A DNA stretch of 64,000 nt from Prevotellaceae bacterium UBA1746 (lineage in GTDB: Bacteria; Bacteroidota; Bacteroidia; Bacteroidales; Bacteroidaceae): assembly GCA_002314875.1 (NCBI GenBank), contig DCHS01000017.1:141601-205600 (forward strand), given 5' to 3'. Every line of letters starts with the position of its first letter. The stretch's first letter is position 1. Shown here piece after piece: positions 35,739 through 46,000 of the stretch. A program made the position numbers and the translations under genes. Below the pieces are notes generated by a model. The model saw nothing but the letters and a program-made list of their open reading frames with translations, did no database searches and was not told the DNA's origin.

Positions 35739-37175
35739 ATGAAACGAATTGTAACGCTTATTGCTCTCTTTGCTACTCTTTCCTCCTTTGCCCAACGACT
35801 GGTGACGGGAGATAAGGATGTCGATGCTGCCTTTGATCTGGCGGTATGGACCGTTGACCATAACACCGAGAATATGCTGCTGAAGGCTGGCGGCGACTAC
35901 GGCGGCGAATGGACGCGCGATTGTGCGATGAATGCGTGGAATGCGGCTTCCCTTATCCGTCCTCAGGTGGCGGAATATTCCCTGTGGAGCGTGACGAACC
36001 AGCGACAGACCATCGGCCACCAGTATTGGGACAAGATTATCTGGGTCATCGCCGCCTGGAACCATTATCTCGTCAACGGTGACCGAAAGTTCCTGAGGAC
36101 GGCCTATGATTGTTCGGCAAAGACGATGGCAGAACTCCGCCGTGACTACTACGACAGCCGTTACGGTCTCTTCACGGGTCCTGCGGTTTTCCAGGATGGT
36201 ATCGCTGCCTACGATGAACCGATGTACGAACCTGCCCGCCATGACCGCTCGTATGTCCTCGAGCATCCCCGTGCGCCGCAGATGAAGTGTCTCTCGACGA
36301 ATGCCGTCTATTATGAGGCTTACCGCATCCTGACGCTGATGGCCCGTGAACTCGGTGACCATGGCCGCTATGAGGCGGAGGCAAGGGCGCTGAAACATGC
36401 TATCCGCCAGCACCTCTATGATGCCCGCAACCATCGGTTGTATTTCCTCCTCGATGACCACGGCCGTAAGCACGATGAGCAGGAGGGTCTCGGTGTGGCT
36501 TATGCCGTGATGTTCGATATCCTCAGTGCGAGCGAGGCTCGTCAGGTTCTTCAGAATTGCCATATCACGGAACATGGCATTCCCGCAGTCTGGCCCTGCT
36601 ACATCCGTTTCAGCGAAGATAAGCCCGGCCGTCACAATGTGATGATATGGCCCCAGGTCAATATGTACTATGCCTCTGCCTGTGCGCATGTGGGTGAGCG
36701 GAGACAGTTCTGGTTTGAGGTCCGCAATCTCGCCGATCTGGCCCTCCACCACAGTGTTGACGGTAAACCGAATTATCACGAGATCTACACCGAGAAAGGT
36801 CGTCCTTCGGGTGGTTGGCAGTGTGACCACGAATGGGCTCCGCTGAACCACCAGACCTGGGCGGCAACGGGTTTCCTCCGTGCCATCATCACCGAGGTCT
36901 TCGGTCTGCATTTCGAAACGAACGGTCTCCGTCTGGAGCCTCTCGGTATGGACCGTATGGGAACGGCAACGCTCAGTGACATCCGCTATCGTGGTGCCAA
37001 CATCACGGTGAAACTCTCTGGCACTGGTGGCCGAATCGCTTCCTGCCGTATCAACGGCCGTCCTGCCAAGCCTTTCATTCCTGCAGGAGCCAGGGGCAAC
37101 TATGTTGTCGAAATCCAGTTCCAGGGTGGTAATACTGCTGTCGGAGGTACAACGGTTGCCGGTGGAAGAAGATAA
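35739..37175 (+). CDS. Exported (alpha/alpha)6-barrel glycosidase, GH63/MGH1-like
   Basis: 478 residues, signal peptide to about residue 19 (LSSFAQ). Helical-barrel landmarks: GGEWTRDCAMNAWNAA (about 56-70, candidate catalytic Asp61), YDSRYGLFTGPAVFQDGIAAYDEP, EGLGVAYAVMFDIL, MIWPQVNMYYASA, and GGWQCDHEWAPLNHQTWAATGFL near 362-384. The pattern resembles clan GH-G enzymes (GH63, mannosylglycerate-hydrolase-like), often annotated as debranching or trehalase-like proteins in Bacteroidetes. A short beta domain closes the protein. The GH16 gene follows after 31 nt, so both are probably co-transcribed. Substrate unknown; I would not assign a finer family. Confidence 0.75.
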   Translation: MKRIVTLIALFATLSSFAQRLVTGDKDVDAAFDLAVWTVDHNTENMLLKAGGDYGGEWTRDCAMNAWNAASLIRPQVAEYSLWSVTNQRQTIGHQYWDKIIWVIAAWNHYLVNGDRKFLRTAYDCSAKTMAELRRDYYDSRYGLFTGPAVFQDGIAAYDEPMYEPARHDRSYVLEHPRAPQMKCLSTNAVYYEAYRILTLMARELGDHGRYEAEARALKHAIRQHLYDARNHRLYFLLDDHGRKHDEQEGLGVAYAVMFDILSASEARQVLQNCHITEHGIPAVWPCYIRFSEDKPGRHNVMIWPQVNMYYASACAHVGERRQFWFEVRNLADLALHHSVDGKPNYHEIYTEKGRPSGGWQCDHEWAPLNHQTWAATGFLRAIITEVFGLHFETNGLRLEPLGMDRMGTATLSDIRYRGANITVKLSGTGGRIASCRINGRPAKPFIPAGARGNYVVEIQFQGGNTAVGGTTVAGGRR

Positions 37176-37206
37176 TCTTTTTTGATACTATTAAAGAATC
37201 CGCAAT

Positions 37207-38583
37207 ATGAAGAATTGGAAAATGTGGAGTCTGGCGCTGGTGGCGTTCGTACTCCCTCTCCTCGCTTTTGGCGATGTGAGTAAATCCGGTTATAAACTGG
37301 TGTTCTCCTCTGAGACTCCGGCAGCGGCAAAGGTGGCGATGCCGAACCTGACGGACGAAGAACTGGCGGCCTGTACGGGTTGCTTCGAGAACTATGAGGC
37401 CCTGGAGAAGGTCTGGGACTATTGTTCCCGCGAAAGTCCGACGTGGAAGAGGTTAATGGGAACGACCCTCGCTGAACAGCGCCAGATGGTGGACTTTACC
37501 GATGGTGTCCTCAATCTCCATGCCAAAAAGGTGACGAGTGCCAGCGATGGTACGGAGAAGTTCCTGACGTCAGGTCTGCAGATGAAACAGGGCTATACCT
37601 ACGGAATCATCGAGATTAAGGCCAAGAACAATCCCTTCACCGGCAATTTCCCCGCCCTGTGGATGATGCCTGTCGACAACAGTGCCGGTTGGCCCTATGG
37701 CGGTGAAATCGATATTATGGAGATGATTGACAATTCCTATAGAGTCTATGGAACGGTCCACAACGGCAACTGTACCTGTATTGGTAAGACGGGCTATTAT
37801 AGCGGAAACACCATGGCGAGTGAAGGCTATCATGTCTACACCCTCCTCTGGACGACGAACAGCCTGACCTGGTATTGCGACGGCAATCAGTTCTACCAGT
37901 TGAGCAAGCCGACGAGCAATGCCGATGTCATCTATCCTTTCGACAAGGATTTTTACATCATCGTCAATCAGAGTGTCGGTAACGGCAGCTGGGCAGCGAA
38001 TGTGGACGAAAGCCATGCCTACGAGCAGGATATCGAATATGTCCGTATCTATCAGCCTACGAATGATATTTCTCTGGATACCAGCACGTATTATACGATT
38101 CAGTGCGGCTACAGTGGCTGGCCTCGTTATGCGGTCGGCGAGGGAACATCCGTTGTTCCCAAACTTACCACGCTTACCTCGGGTGATAATGCCCGCTGGC
38201 AGTTTCTTCGTCAGACCGACGGCACTTTCCTGATTCGCAACAAGGGAACGGGTTTGTATGCCACCACGGGCGCCGAGGTGCAGGAAGGTCCTGTAACTCT
38301 CTCCAGCGAGCCGTATTATTGGACGATTAAGCCTAACGCAAGTGATCCCAGTCTGATGCAGATTTTCACCAAGGAGGGCAATCTCTGCTGGTATACCAAT
38401 CCGTCAGCATGGTCCACGGTAATCCTCCAGCCGAAGGAGTATGGCGCAAGCATCTGGAATTTCAATGCCATCAGCGATGACAAACCGTCTTTCTCCCGCG
38501 GTGACGTCAACCGTGACGGCAAGGTAGACATCGCCGATATCACCGAACTCGCAGAAATCCTCTTGGGGAGATTGAAGGAGTGA
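37207..38583 (+). CDS. GH16 beta-glucanase with trefoil-like and dockerin-like domains
   Basis: 458 residues, signal peptide to about residue 22. The GH16 jelly roll (about 60-275) contains GEIDIMEMI with the E-x-D-x-x-E triad at Glu167, Asp169 and Glu172; FPALWMMPV and NGNCTCIGKTGYYSGN line the cleft. The family cuts beta-1,3 or mixed-linkage glucans (or galactans) with retention. Residues about 280-420 look like a ricin-type trefoil binding module (WQFLRQTDGTFLIRNKGTGLYA). The end, GDVNRDGKVDIADITELAEILLG, is a single dockerin-like EF-hand repeat, common at the ends of Prevotella secreted proteins although no cellulosome is known there. Its partner is unknown. Confidence 0.9.
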   Translation: MKNWKMWSLALVAFVLPLLAFGDVSKSGYKLVFSSETPAAAKVAMPNLTDEELAACTGCFENYEALEKVWDYCSRESPTWKRLMGTTLAEQRQMVDFTDGVLNLHAKKVTSASDGTEKFLTSGLQMKQGYTYGIIEIKAKNNPFTGNFPALWMMPVDNSAGWPYGGEIDIMEMIDNSYRVYGTVHNGNCTCIGKTGYYSGNTMASEGYHVYTLLWTTNSLTWYCDGNQFYQLSKPTSNADVIYPFDKDFYIIVNQSVGNGSWAANVDESHAYEQDIEYVRIYQPTNDISLDTSTYYTIQCGYSGWPRYAVGEGTSVVPKLTTLTSGDNARWQFLRQTDGTFLIRNKGTGLYATTGAEVQEGPVTLSSEPYYWTIKPNASDPSLMQIFTKEGNLCWYTNPSAWSTVILQPKEYGASIWNFNAISDDKPSFSRGDVNRDGKVDIADITELAEILLGRLKE

Positions 38584-38640
38584 GGAGGTTATAAGGTTTA
38601 AGGCTTCGCCTGGTTCAAGAAGGTTCAAAAAGGTTCAAAA
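38584..38640 (+). repeat. Composite GGTTATAAGG/GGCTTCGCC/GGTTCAAGAAGG element
   Basis: Starts 4 nt after the GH16 stop: GGTTATAAGGTTT, AAGGCTTCGCCT, then GGTTCAAGAA, GGTTCAAAAA, GGTTCAAAA. The 19-nt word at 38612-38630 recurs exactly inside queG at 48025-48043. Confidence 0.8.
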
Positions 38641-38655
38641 TTAAAATTAAAGAAT

Positions 38656-39204
38656 TTGGAAACACAATATTTGATTATAGTTATTGCTGCCGTAGCGGCA
38701 GTGGTATTTCTGGTGATTACCATGTACAACGGTCTGGTATCCCTTCGCAATAAGGTCCGCGAGGCATTCTCGACGATGGATGTGTATTTGAAGAAGCGCT
38801 TTGACTTGATTCCCAATCTTGTTGCGGTGGTGAAAGGCTATGCTTCCCATGAGGCAGAGACCTTGGAACGCGTGACGGAGATGCGAACGAAGGCAAAGGG
38901 TCTGAGCAGCCAGATTGAGGGCGAACAGCAGATTACCGAGGCTTTGGCGAAGGTGATGGCTGTCGTTGAGGCTTATCCTGAACTCCGTGCCGACAAGCAG
39001 TTCCAGGAACTCCAGCAGCAGTTGGTGCAGATCGAGGAGGATATCGCCAGCGCACGCCGTTATTACAATGGTGCGGTCCGCGAATTCAATAATCACTGCG
39101 AGACGATTCCCAACAATATCATCGCATCCATCGCAGGTTTCAAGCCCCAGCCGATGTTTGAGGCCAAAGCCGACGAACGCACTGCGGTGAAGGTGGAGGT
39201 GTAA
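38656..39204 (+). CDS. LemA family protein
   Basis: 182 residues from a TTG start; the only nearby ATG (MYNGLV, 38722) would remove the N-terminal membrane segment LIIVIAAVAAVVFLVITM that the family needs. The helical core YNGLVSLRNKVREAFSTMDVYLKKRFDLIPNLVAVVKGYASHE is a strong LemA signature, and the rest is a long helical bundle ending in a short acidic tail. Single-pass membrane protein, role not established in the family. It is paired with a DUF2207 protein 69 nt downstream, an arrangement common across bacteria, and the two probably function together. Confidence 0.9.
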   Translation: METQYLIIVIAAVAAVVFLVITMYNGLVSLRNKVREAFSTMDVYLKKRFDLIPNLVAVVKGYASHEAETLERVTEMRTKAKGLSSQIEGEQQITEALAKVMAVVEAYPELRADKQFQELQQQLVQIEEDIASARRYYNGAVREFNNHCETIPNNIIASIAGFKPQPMFEAKADERTAVKVEV

Positions 39205-39206
39205 TA

Positions 39207-39243
39207 GGTTCCGGTTGTTCCAGAGGTTCCGGAAGTTCCGGAG
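39207..39243 (+). repeat. TTCCGGnnn tract, 4 units
   Basis: TTCCGG, TTCCAG, TTCCGG, TTCCGG spaced exactly 9 nt, starting within 5 nt of the LemA stop. See the copies at 41173, 42981 and 57933. Confidence 0.85.
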
Positions 39244-39273
39244 TGCCCCCCCAATAGAAGATAAAAGAAAAAC

Positions 39274-41172
39274 ATGATGAAGATAAGAATACTGTTGGCT
39301 GTACTCTGTATGCTGTGCAGTCTGACGGCTTTCGCTGACCGCGGAGGTATGGTCTATAACGACTATAAGATCCAGGCGAAGGTGCAGAAGGATAATGTGT
39401 GGGATGTCACTGAGACCATCACCATTACCTATAACGAGCCACGCCACGGTTTTTACCGCTATATCCCGACGAAATATTCCCGCTTCCTTCCTGTGAAGAT
39501 GGCGGATGGCAAGGACAGCCTGATGTGCTTCCGCTATGCCATGGAACTGACAGATATCAGCGTCAGCGAAGAGGCGGTGATGGAGGACGACGGCGACAAC
39601 CGCGTCATCCGTATCGGCAGTGAAAACCTCGAGATTACCGGTACCCATACCTACGAGATCAGCTATCGCCTGCAATATCCCGACGATCGCTATACCGCAA
39701 AGGATTTCCTTTTCCATACCGTCCTCGGAGCCGATTTCAACGCTGAAATTGAGCATCTCTCCTTCGATGTTGCTTTTGAAAAGCCTCTTCCCGCCTCTGC
39801 TCTCGAACAACTGAAGATCTATAGCGGAAAGTACGGAAATACCGATGAATCCGTGCAGGTTGCGTTGGAGAAATCAGCAACACACCTCGTTGGAACTGCC
39901 GATACCATCGCTCCGAACCAGGCTGTTACCCTCTATGCTGAAATGCCCGAAGGCTATTACGAAGGTGCGACGAAGACCCCTTCCTTGCCCTGCGGTATAT
40001 TCTTCTGGCTCGCCGTTATCTGTGCCGTGGTGATCATCGTTATGGCGCAGCGCATGCATGCTCCCAGCATCACCAAGCAGATAGAATTCTATCCTCCCGA
40101 AGGTATCTCGCCGGCAGAGGTAGGAACGATTATTGACAACCAGGTTGATGTCATCGATATGGCGGCCCTCATTCCCTGGCTGGCAGGAAAGGGTTATCTG
40201 AAGATTCAGGAAGAAAGCGAAGGCAAGATCTTCAAGAGTGAGACCCTCCGTGTCACCAAACTCAAGGAGCTTCCCGACTCCCTGCCTGTATATCAGCGCA
40301 AATTGATAGAGGCCCTTTTCGGTGAGGAGAAGGAGATAGTCTTCAATGACCTCGAACCGAGACCGGCAACGATGAAGGCTGCCTTCAACGGTCTTGGCGA
40401 TGTCTTCAAAGGCGAGAAGAATCTGATGAGTTGGAGCGGCTGGTCTGGCCTGTGCTATCTCCTCCCCATCTTTGCGTTCTGCGCCCTCTGGTTCTCCTCC
40501 AGCGTGGAAATGTTTGACGGCGACTATCTGCTCTTTGCCATCTTGTTTGTGGCCATCCCTGCAGCCCTCCATTTCTTCCTTGAATCCTGGCAGAGTAATC
40601 GTCAGGAACTGATGTCTAACGGAGCGAAAATCTTTTTCAAAATTGCCTTTGCAGCCATGTGGGCTGTGGCCTGCTTTTTATGGATTGGCTGCAGGTCTTA
40701 TGGCGACTACCTCCAAGTTGCACACATTGTGCTTATCTACGCTTTGCTATGGATGGCTATCGGCTATCTGAAGTCCTTCCATATCAACAGCGAATACCGT
40801 GCGAAGATGATGGGTAAACTCCTCGGTCTGAAGGAGTTCATCGAGACTGCCGACGAGCCTCGTCTGAAAACTCTCCTCGAGGACGATCCCGAATACTTCT
40901 ACCGCATTATGCCCTATGCCATGGTCTTTGGTTTGACTGACAAATGGGCCGACCAGTTCCGCAACCTTAAGATAGAGCAGCCAGACTGGTACAACGGCAC
41001 GAATTTCAATTCCAATTTCATGGCAGCGAATATGGTCCACTCCCTGAGTTCATCCGTTTCCGACGCCATCACGACGGTGAGCCACGATCCCAGTTCATCC
41101 ACTGGCGCTGGTGGTGGCGGCGGTGGCTTTTCTGGCGGCGGAGGCGGCGGCGGAGGCGGCGGCAGCTGGTAA
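39274..41172 (+). CDS. DUF2207 membrane protein with poly-Gly tail
   Basis: 632 residues: signal peptide to about residue 21; an extracytoplasmic beta domain (about 25-230, MVYNDYKIQAKVQKDNVWDVTETITITYNEPRHGFYRYIP) that is the DUF2207 hallmark; a membrane segment near 243-263; a cytoplasmic helical part; two further hydrophobic pairs (about 390-430 and 455-500); and a C-terminus of almost only Gly with Phe/Ser/Trp (from about residue 610). Role unknown; the family often sits beside LemA, as here. The Gly-rich tail is common in the family. A strong terminator follows. Confidence 0.88.
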   Translation: MMKIRILLAVLCMLCSLTAFADRGGMVYNDYKIQAKVQKDNVWDVTETITITYNEPRHGFYRYIPTKYSRFLPVKMADGKDSLMCFRYAMELTDISVSEEAVMEDDGDNRVIRIGSENLEITGTHTYEISYRLQYPDDRYTAKDFLFHTVLGADFNAEIEHLSFDVAFEKPLPASALEQLKIYSGKYGNTDESVQVALEKSATHLVGTADTIAPNQAVTLYAEMPEGYYEGATKTPSLPCGIFFWLAVICAVVIIVMAQRMHAPSITKQIEFYPPEGISPAEVGTIIDNQVDVIDMAALIPWLAGKGYLKIQEESEGKIFKSETLRVTKLKELPDSLPVYQRKLIEALFGEEKEIVFNDLEPRPATMKAAFNGLGDVFKGEKNLMSWSGWSGLCYLLPIFAFCALWFSSSVEMFDGDYLLFAILFVAIPAALHFFLESWQSNRQELMSNGAKIFFKIAFAAMWAVACFLWIGCRSYGDYLQVAHIVLIYALLWMAIGYLKSFHINSEYRAKMMGKLLGLKEFIETADEPRLKTLLEDDPEYFYRIMPYAMVFGLTDKWADQFRNLKIEQPDWYNGTNFNSNFMAANMVHSLSSSVSDAITTVSHDPSSSTGAGGGGGGFSGGGGGGGGGGSW

Positions 41173-41196
41173 GCAGGAACTACCGGAACATCCGGG
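41173..41196 (-). repeat. TTCCGGnnn tract, inverted short copy
   Basis: Directly after the DUF2207 stop; on the minus strand it reads TCCCGG, TTCCGG, TTCC at 9-nt spacing. Confidence 0.65.
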
Positions 41197-41201
41197 ACTA
41201 A

Positions 41202-41241
41202 CAATGGCGACCATCCATGAGGGTGGTCGCCATTGCTTTTT
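41202..41241 (+). terminator. Terminator after the LemA/DUF2207 pair
   Basis: CAATGGCGACCA (41202-41213)/TGGTCGCCATTG (41224-41235), 12 bp perfect plus inner CC/GG, followed by CTTTTT. Confidence 0.9.
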
Positions 41242-41291
41242 CGTGATTTTATTAATTATTATTAATAGCGGTTCATTTTTAAGGGAGAATT

Positions 41292-41323
41292 ATTGGCGGG
41301 TTCAGTTTTTTTCGCTAATTTTG
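41292..41323 (+). promoter_or_regulatory. nadB promoter
   Basis: TTGG near 41293 and TAATTTTG at 41316-41323 (TAnnTTTG), about 74 nt before the ATG. Confidence 0.6.
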
Positions 41324-41396
41324 CCGCGCAATAAAAGCACAGCGGCCGACGACGGAGAGTTGCGGCCTGATAATCAAGCTTTTTGGCAAATAACCT

Positions 41397-42980
41397 ATGA
41401 TTCGTAAATTTGATTTTCTCGTTATTGGTTCCGGTGTTGCCGGAATGAGCTATGCCCTCCAGGTAGCCGCCTCGGGCAAAGGAAAGGTGGCTTTGATTTG
41501 TAAGACGACCATCGACGAAGCGAATACCGCAAAGGCTCAGGGTGGTGTGTCCAGTGTTACGAATTTTAAGGTGGATACTTTCGAGAAGCATATCGAAGAC
41601 ACCATGATAGCCGGTGACTATATCTCCGACCCCGCTGCTGTCGAGCAGGTGGTGAAGGGCGGTCCCGACGGTATCAAGCGCCTCGTAGAGTGGGGCGTTA
41701 ACTTTGACAAGAAGGAGGACGGCACCTTTGACCTCCATCGTGAAGGTGGTCATTCCGAGTTCCGTATTCTCCACCATGCCGACGACACCGGCTTTGAGAT
41801 TCAGCGCGGTCTCATCGAGGCTTGCCGCCGTCATCGCAATATTAAGATTATGGAGAACCACTATGCCGTTGAGGTCATTACCCAGCACCATCTCGGCGTA
41901 GAAGTCAATCGTCAGACCCCCGATATCGAATGCTATGGCGCCTACGTTCTTGACCCCGATACCGGCAAGATTGATACCTACCTCAGCAAGGTCACCGTGC
42001 TTGCCACCGGTGGCTGCGGTGCCGTTTACAGCACAACCTCCAATCCCAACATCGCTACCGGCGACGGTATCGCCATGGCCTACCGTGCCAAGGCAACCGT
42101 TCAGGATATGGAGTTCGTGCAGTTCCATCCTACCGTTCTCTATAATCCCAAAGAGACACACCCTGCCTACCTCATTACCGAGGCTATGCGCGGTTACGGC
42201 GGTATCCTCCGCCTTCCCAATGGTCAGGAGTTCATGCAGAAGTACGACAAGCGCCTCTCTCTGGCTCCCCGCGATATTGTAGCCCGCGCCATCGACCGCG
42301 AGATGAAGATCCACGGTCTCGACCATGTCTGCCTCGATGTTACCCATAAGGATCCCGAAGAGACGAAGCACCATTTCCCCAATATCTATGCCAAGTGTCT
42401 CTCCATCGGTATCGATATTACCAAGCAGTACATCCCTGTTGCTCCCGCAGCCCACTACCTCTGCGGTGGTGTCAAGGTAGACCTTAATTCCGAGAGCAGC
42501 ATCCACAGGCTCTATGCCATCGGCGAATGTTCCTGCACCGGTCTCCACGGCGGTAACCGTCTGGCCTCAAACAGTCTCATCGAGGCCGTCGTTTATGCTG
42601 AAAAGGCCGCACAGCACAGCCTTGCCCATATTTCAGAATACGATTATAACACCAAAATCCCTGAGTGGAATGACGAAGGCGTGATGACGAACGAAGAGAA
42701 GATTCTCATCGCCCAGGATGCCCGTGAAGTTTGCCAGATTATGTCGAACTATGTCGGTATCGTCCGTTCCGACCTCCGTCTCAAGCGCGCGTGGACGCGC
42801 CTCGATTTGCTCTATGAGGAGACCGAGGAACTCTTCAAGCGTGTGAAGGCAACCCCCGACATCTGCGAGCTCCGCAACATGATCAACGTGGGTTACCTCA
42901 TCACCCGCCAGGCTATCGAGCGCAAGGAGAGCCGTGGTCTTCACTACACCATCGACTATCCGAAGCACGCGCTGGACTAA
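41397..42980 (+). CDS. nadB: L-aspartate oxidase
   Basis: 527 residues. The FAD-binding GxGxxG is GSGVAGMSYAL at about 11-21. AKAQGGVSSV near residue 45, HREGGHS, GGCGAVYSTTSNP and ECSCTGLHGGNRLASNSLIEAVVYAE are NadB/fumarate-reductase-family motifs. The enzyme oxidises L-aspartate to iminoaspartate, the first step of NAD synthesis, before NadA and NadC; those genes are not in the window. NadB rather than SdhA is chosen from length, the N-terminus and the absence of other Sdh genes. The start is at 41397 (MIRKFDFLVIGSG). A TTCCGGnnn tract follows the stop at once. Confidence 0.93.
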   Translation: MIRKFDFLVIGSGVAGMSYALQVAASGKGKVALICKTTIDEANTAKAQGGVSSVTNFKVDTFEKHIEDTMIAGDYISDPAAVEQVVKGGPDGIKRLVEWGVNFDKKEDGTFDLHREGGHSEFRILHHADDTGFEIQRGLIEACRRHRNIKIMENHYAVEVITQHHLGVEVNRQTPDIECYGAYVLDPDTGKIDTYLSKVTVLATGGCGAVYSTTSNPNIATGDGIAMAYRAKATVQDMEFVQFHPTVLYNPKETHPAYLITEAMRGYGGILRLPNGQEFMQKYDKRLSLAPRDIVARAIDREMKIHGLDHVCLDVTHKDPEETKHHFPNIYAKCLSIGIDITKQYIPVAPAAHYLCGGVKVDLNSESSIHRLYAIGECSCTGLHGGNRLASNSLIEAVVYAEKAAQHSLAHISEYDYNTKIPEWNDEGVMTNEEKILIAQDAREVCQIMSNYVGIVRSDLRLKRAWTRLDLLYEETEELFKRVKATPDICELRNMINVGYLITRQAIERKESRGLHYTIDYPKHALD

Positions 42981-43025
42981 GGGGCCGGCGGTTCCGGAAG
43001 TTCCGGATATTCCGGCGGTTCCGGT
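42981..43025 (+). repeat. TTCCGGnnn tract, 4 perfect units
   Basis: Begins at the first base after the nadB stop; four TTCCGG words at exact 9-nt spacing between 42992 and 43024. Confidence 0.85.
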
Positions 43026-43058
43026 CAAACCAAGAAAAATTATTAACAAAACATATCA

Positions 43059-46000
43059 ATGAAACAGTTCAAGCTCATTAACAACATCGTAGGTTGGGTG
43101 GTATTTGCTATTGCCGCCGTAACCTATTGTATGACGGTAGAGCCCTCAGCACCCTTCTGGGATTGTCCTGAGTTCACCACTACCGCAGCGCGACTTGAGG
43201 TGGGACATCCCCCAGGCGCACCCTTCTTTATGCTCACGGGCAATTTCTTCAGTCATTTTGCCTCTGACAACTCACAGATTGCGTTGATGGTCAACATTAT
43301 GTCGGCCCTCCTCTCCGCATTCTGTATCCTCTTCCTCTTCTGGAGCGTCACCCACCTCGTTCGCAAATTGATCTGCAAAGACGGTGAGGCCATCACGCTC
43401 AACCAGACTTTGATCATCATGTTCAGCGGTATTGCCGGTGCTCTGGCATACGCCTGGAGTGATACCTTCTGGTTCTCAGCAGTGGAAAGTGAAGTGTACG
43501 CCTACAGTTCCATGTTCACCGCCCTCGTTTTCTGGCTCATCCTGAAGTGGGAAGACCAAGCCGATGAACCCCATGCGGACCGCTGGCTCGTTCTCATCTT
43601 CTATCTGACAGGTTTGAGCATCGGTGTTCACTTGCTGAACCTCCTCTGCCTCCCTGCCATCGTCCTCGTTTACTACTATAAGCGCTATCCCGATGCGAAC
43701 CTCAAGGGTTCCCTCATCGCTCTCGGTGTTTCCGTAGTCCTCGTGGCAGCCGTTCTCTATGGTGTCGTTCCCGGTATCGTAAAGGTCGGCGGTTGGTTCG
43801 AGTTGCTCTTCGTTAACCAGCTCGGTATGCCCTTCAACAGCGGTATGATCATCTATCTGATTGTCCTCGTCGCTGTCGTTCTCTCTGCTATCTGGGCCAC
43901 CACGAAGAAGGACCGCAAGCTGATCAATATCCTCTACCTTGCTTCCGTAGCCTTGCTGGGTATTCCTTTCTACGGAAAGGGTTACGCCATGCCTATCGCT
44001 ATCGGTATCGTCCTCCTCGTTGCCTTGGCTATTCTCCTTACCCGTAAGGACAAGAAAGGCCAGTATATCCTCCGCAAGCGTGTGCTGAATACCTCTCTCC
44101 TCTGCATGCTCATGCTGATGATCGGTTATTCAACCTATGCTGTCATCGTCATCCGTTCTACCCAGAACACCCCGATGGACCAGAACTCTCCTGAGGATAT
44201 CTTCTCTCTCGGAACCTATCTGAACCGTGAGCAGTATGGTACCCGTCCTCTCTTCTATGGTGAAGCCTATACCTCTCGCCCTGTTGCTCTCGACAGCGAT
44301 GAGCGTATCCAGCGCCATGAGAATACCCTCGAGGAACAGCAGGCAGGAAAGAAGGATGTCTATGACATCGTTCCTATCCAGGGTGGCTATGTCTATCCCA
44401 GTGCGATGAAGATGTTCTTCCCCCGTATCTATGACCATTCCCATGCCCAGGCTTACGAAGACTGGCTTGGCGGCGTTGATAAGCACGAGGTAAGTTTCAG
44501 TGTTGACCAGGACGGTGAGCATTACGACGGTATTACCGGCGAGATGCCTTCACAGTGGGACAACATCCGCTTCTTCATGTCTTACCAGGTGAACTTCATG
44601 TACTGGCGCTATTTCATGTGGAACTTCGCCGGTCGTCAGAACGATATCCAGGGTAACGGCGAATATGAGCACGGCAACTGGATTACCGGCTTCAAGTTCA
44701 TCGATAATGCGATGTACGGTAATCAGGAACTCCTCCCCGGCGAACTCAAGAACAACAAGGGTCATAATGTCTTCTACTGTCTGCCCCTCCTCCTCGGCCT
44801 CCTCGGTCTTTTCTGGCAGGCTTACAAGGGAAAGCGCGGTATCCAGCAGTTCTGGATTGTCTTCTTCCTGTTCTTCATGACGGGTCTTGCCATCGTTCTC
44901 TATCTGAACCAGACTCCCCAGCAGCCTCGTGAACGTGACTACGCTTATGCCGGTTCGTTCTATGCCTTTGCCATTTGGATTGGCCTTGGCGTTGCTGCCA
45001 TCGCTGATCTCCCCCAGATGGTTGCAGAATACTTGAAGAAGAACTGGAACCACAAGTACGATCTGCCTTTGATCTGCCTCGCTGGTTTCGTTGCCCTTGC
45101 CGTTCCTCTTCAGATGGTCAGCCAGACCTGGGATGACCACGACCGCAGCGGCCGTACCGCTTGCCGTGACTTCGGTGGCAACTACCTCTATACCCTCGAT
45201 GAGAAGGGTAATCCTGTCATCTTCACCAATGGTGATAACGATACCTTCCCCCTCTGGTACAGCCAGGATACAGAAGGCATCCGTACCGATGCCCGCGTCT
45301 GCAACCTCTCCTATCTCCAGACTGACTGGTACACCGACCAGATGCGTCGTCCGGCTTGGGACAGCCCCGCACTCCCCATCACCTGGAACCGTTATGAATA
45401 TGTGGACAATATCAAGCGCTTCGGTCCCAATGGTGACCAGAGCCATGATGTCTTCTATGTTCGTCCTCAAAAGGATATCCTCGATGGTCTCAAGGCACAG
45501 ATTGCTGAAGATCCCAAACTTGCCAAGGAATATGGCGGCAGCGATCCCTACGAACTCCAGTTCATCATCGATAACTTCGTCCGTAATCCGGAGATCAGTT
45601 TCATTCCTACCGACTCCCTCGTATTGTCCATCGACAAGAACGCCGTTATCGCTTCTGGTATGAAGTTGCCCAACGGCAAGGACAGTATTCCCGAAAAACT
45701 CTTCATCTCCCTGAAGGGAAAGAGCATGGTGACCAAGTCTGAAATGATGGTGTACGAACTCCTCGCTCACCACAACTGGACCCGTCCTCTTTATATGAGT
45801 GTCACCCTCGGTAGTGAAAACTATGCCGGTCTTGACAACCATCTCATTCTTGAAGGTCTTGCTTCCCGCGTTACTCCGTTCAACGTTGGAACTCATGCCA
45901 TCGACACCGAAAAGATGTTCGACAACATGATGCACAAGTTCAAGTTCGGCGGAATCGATAAGGACGGCATCTATCTTGACCAGACGAACATGCGTATGTG

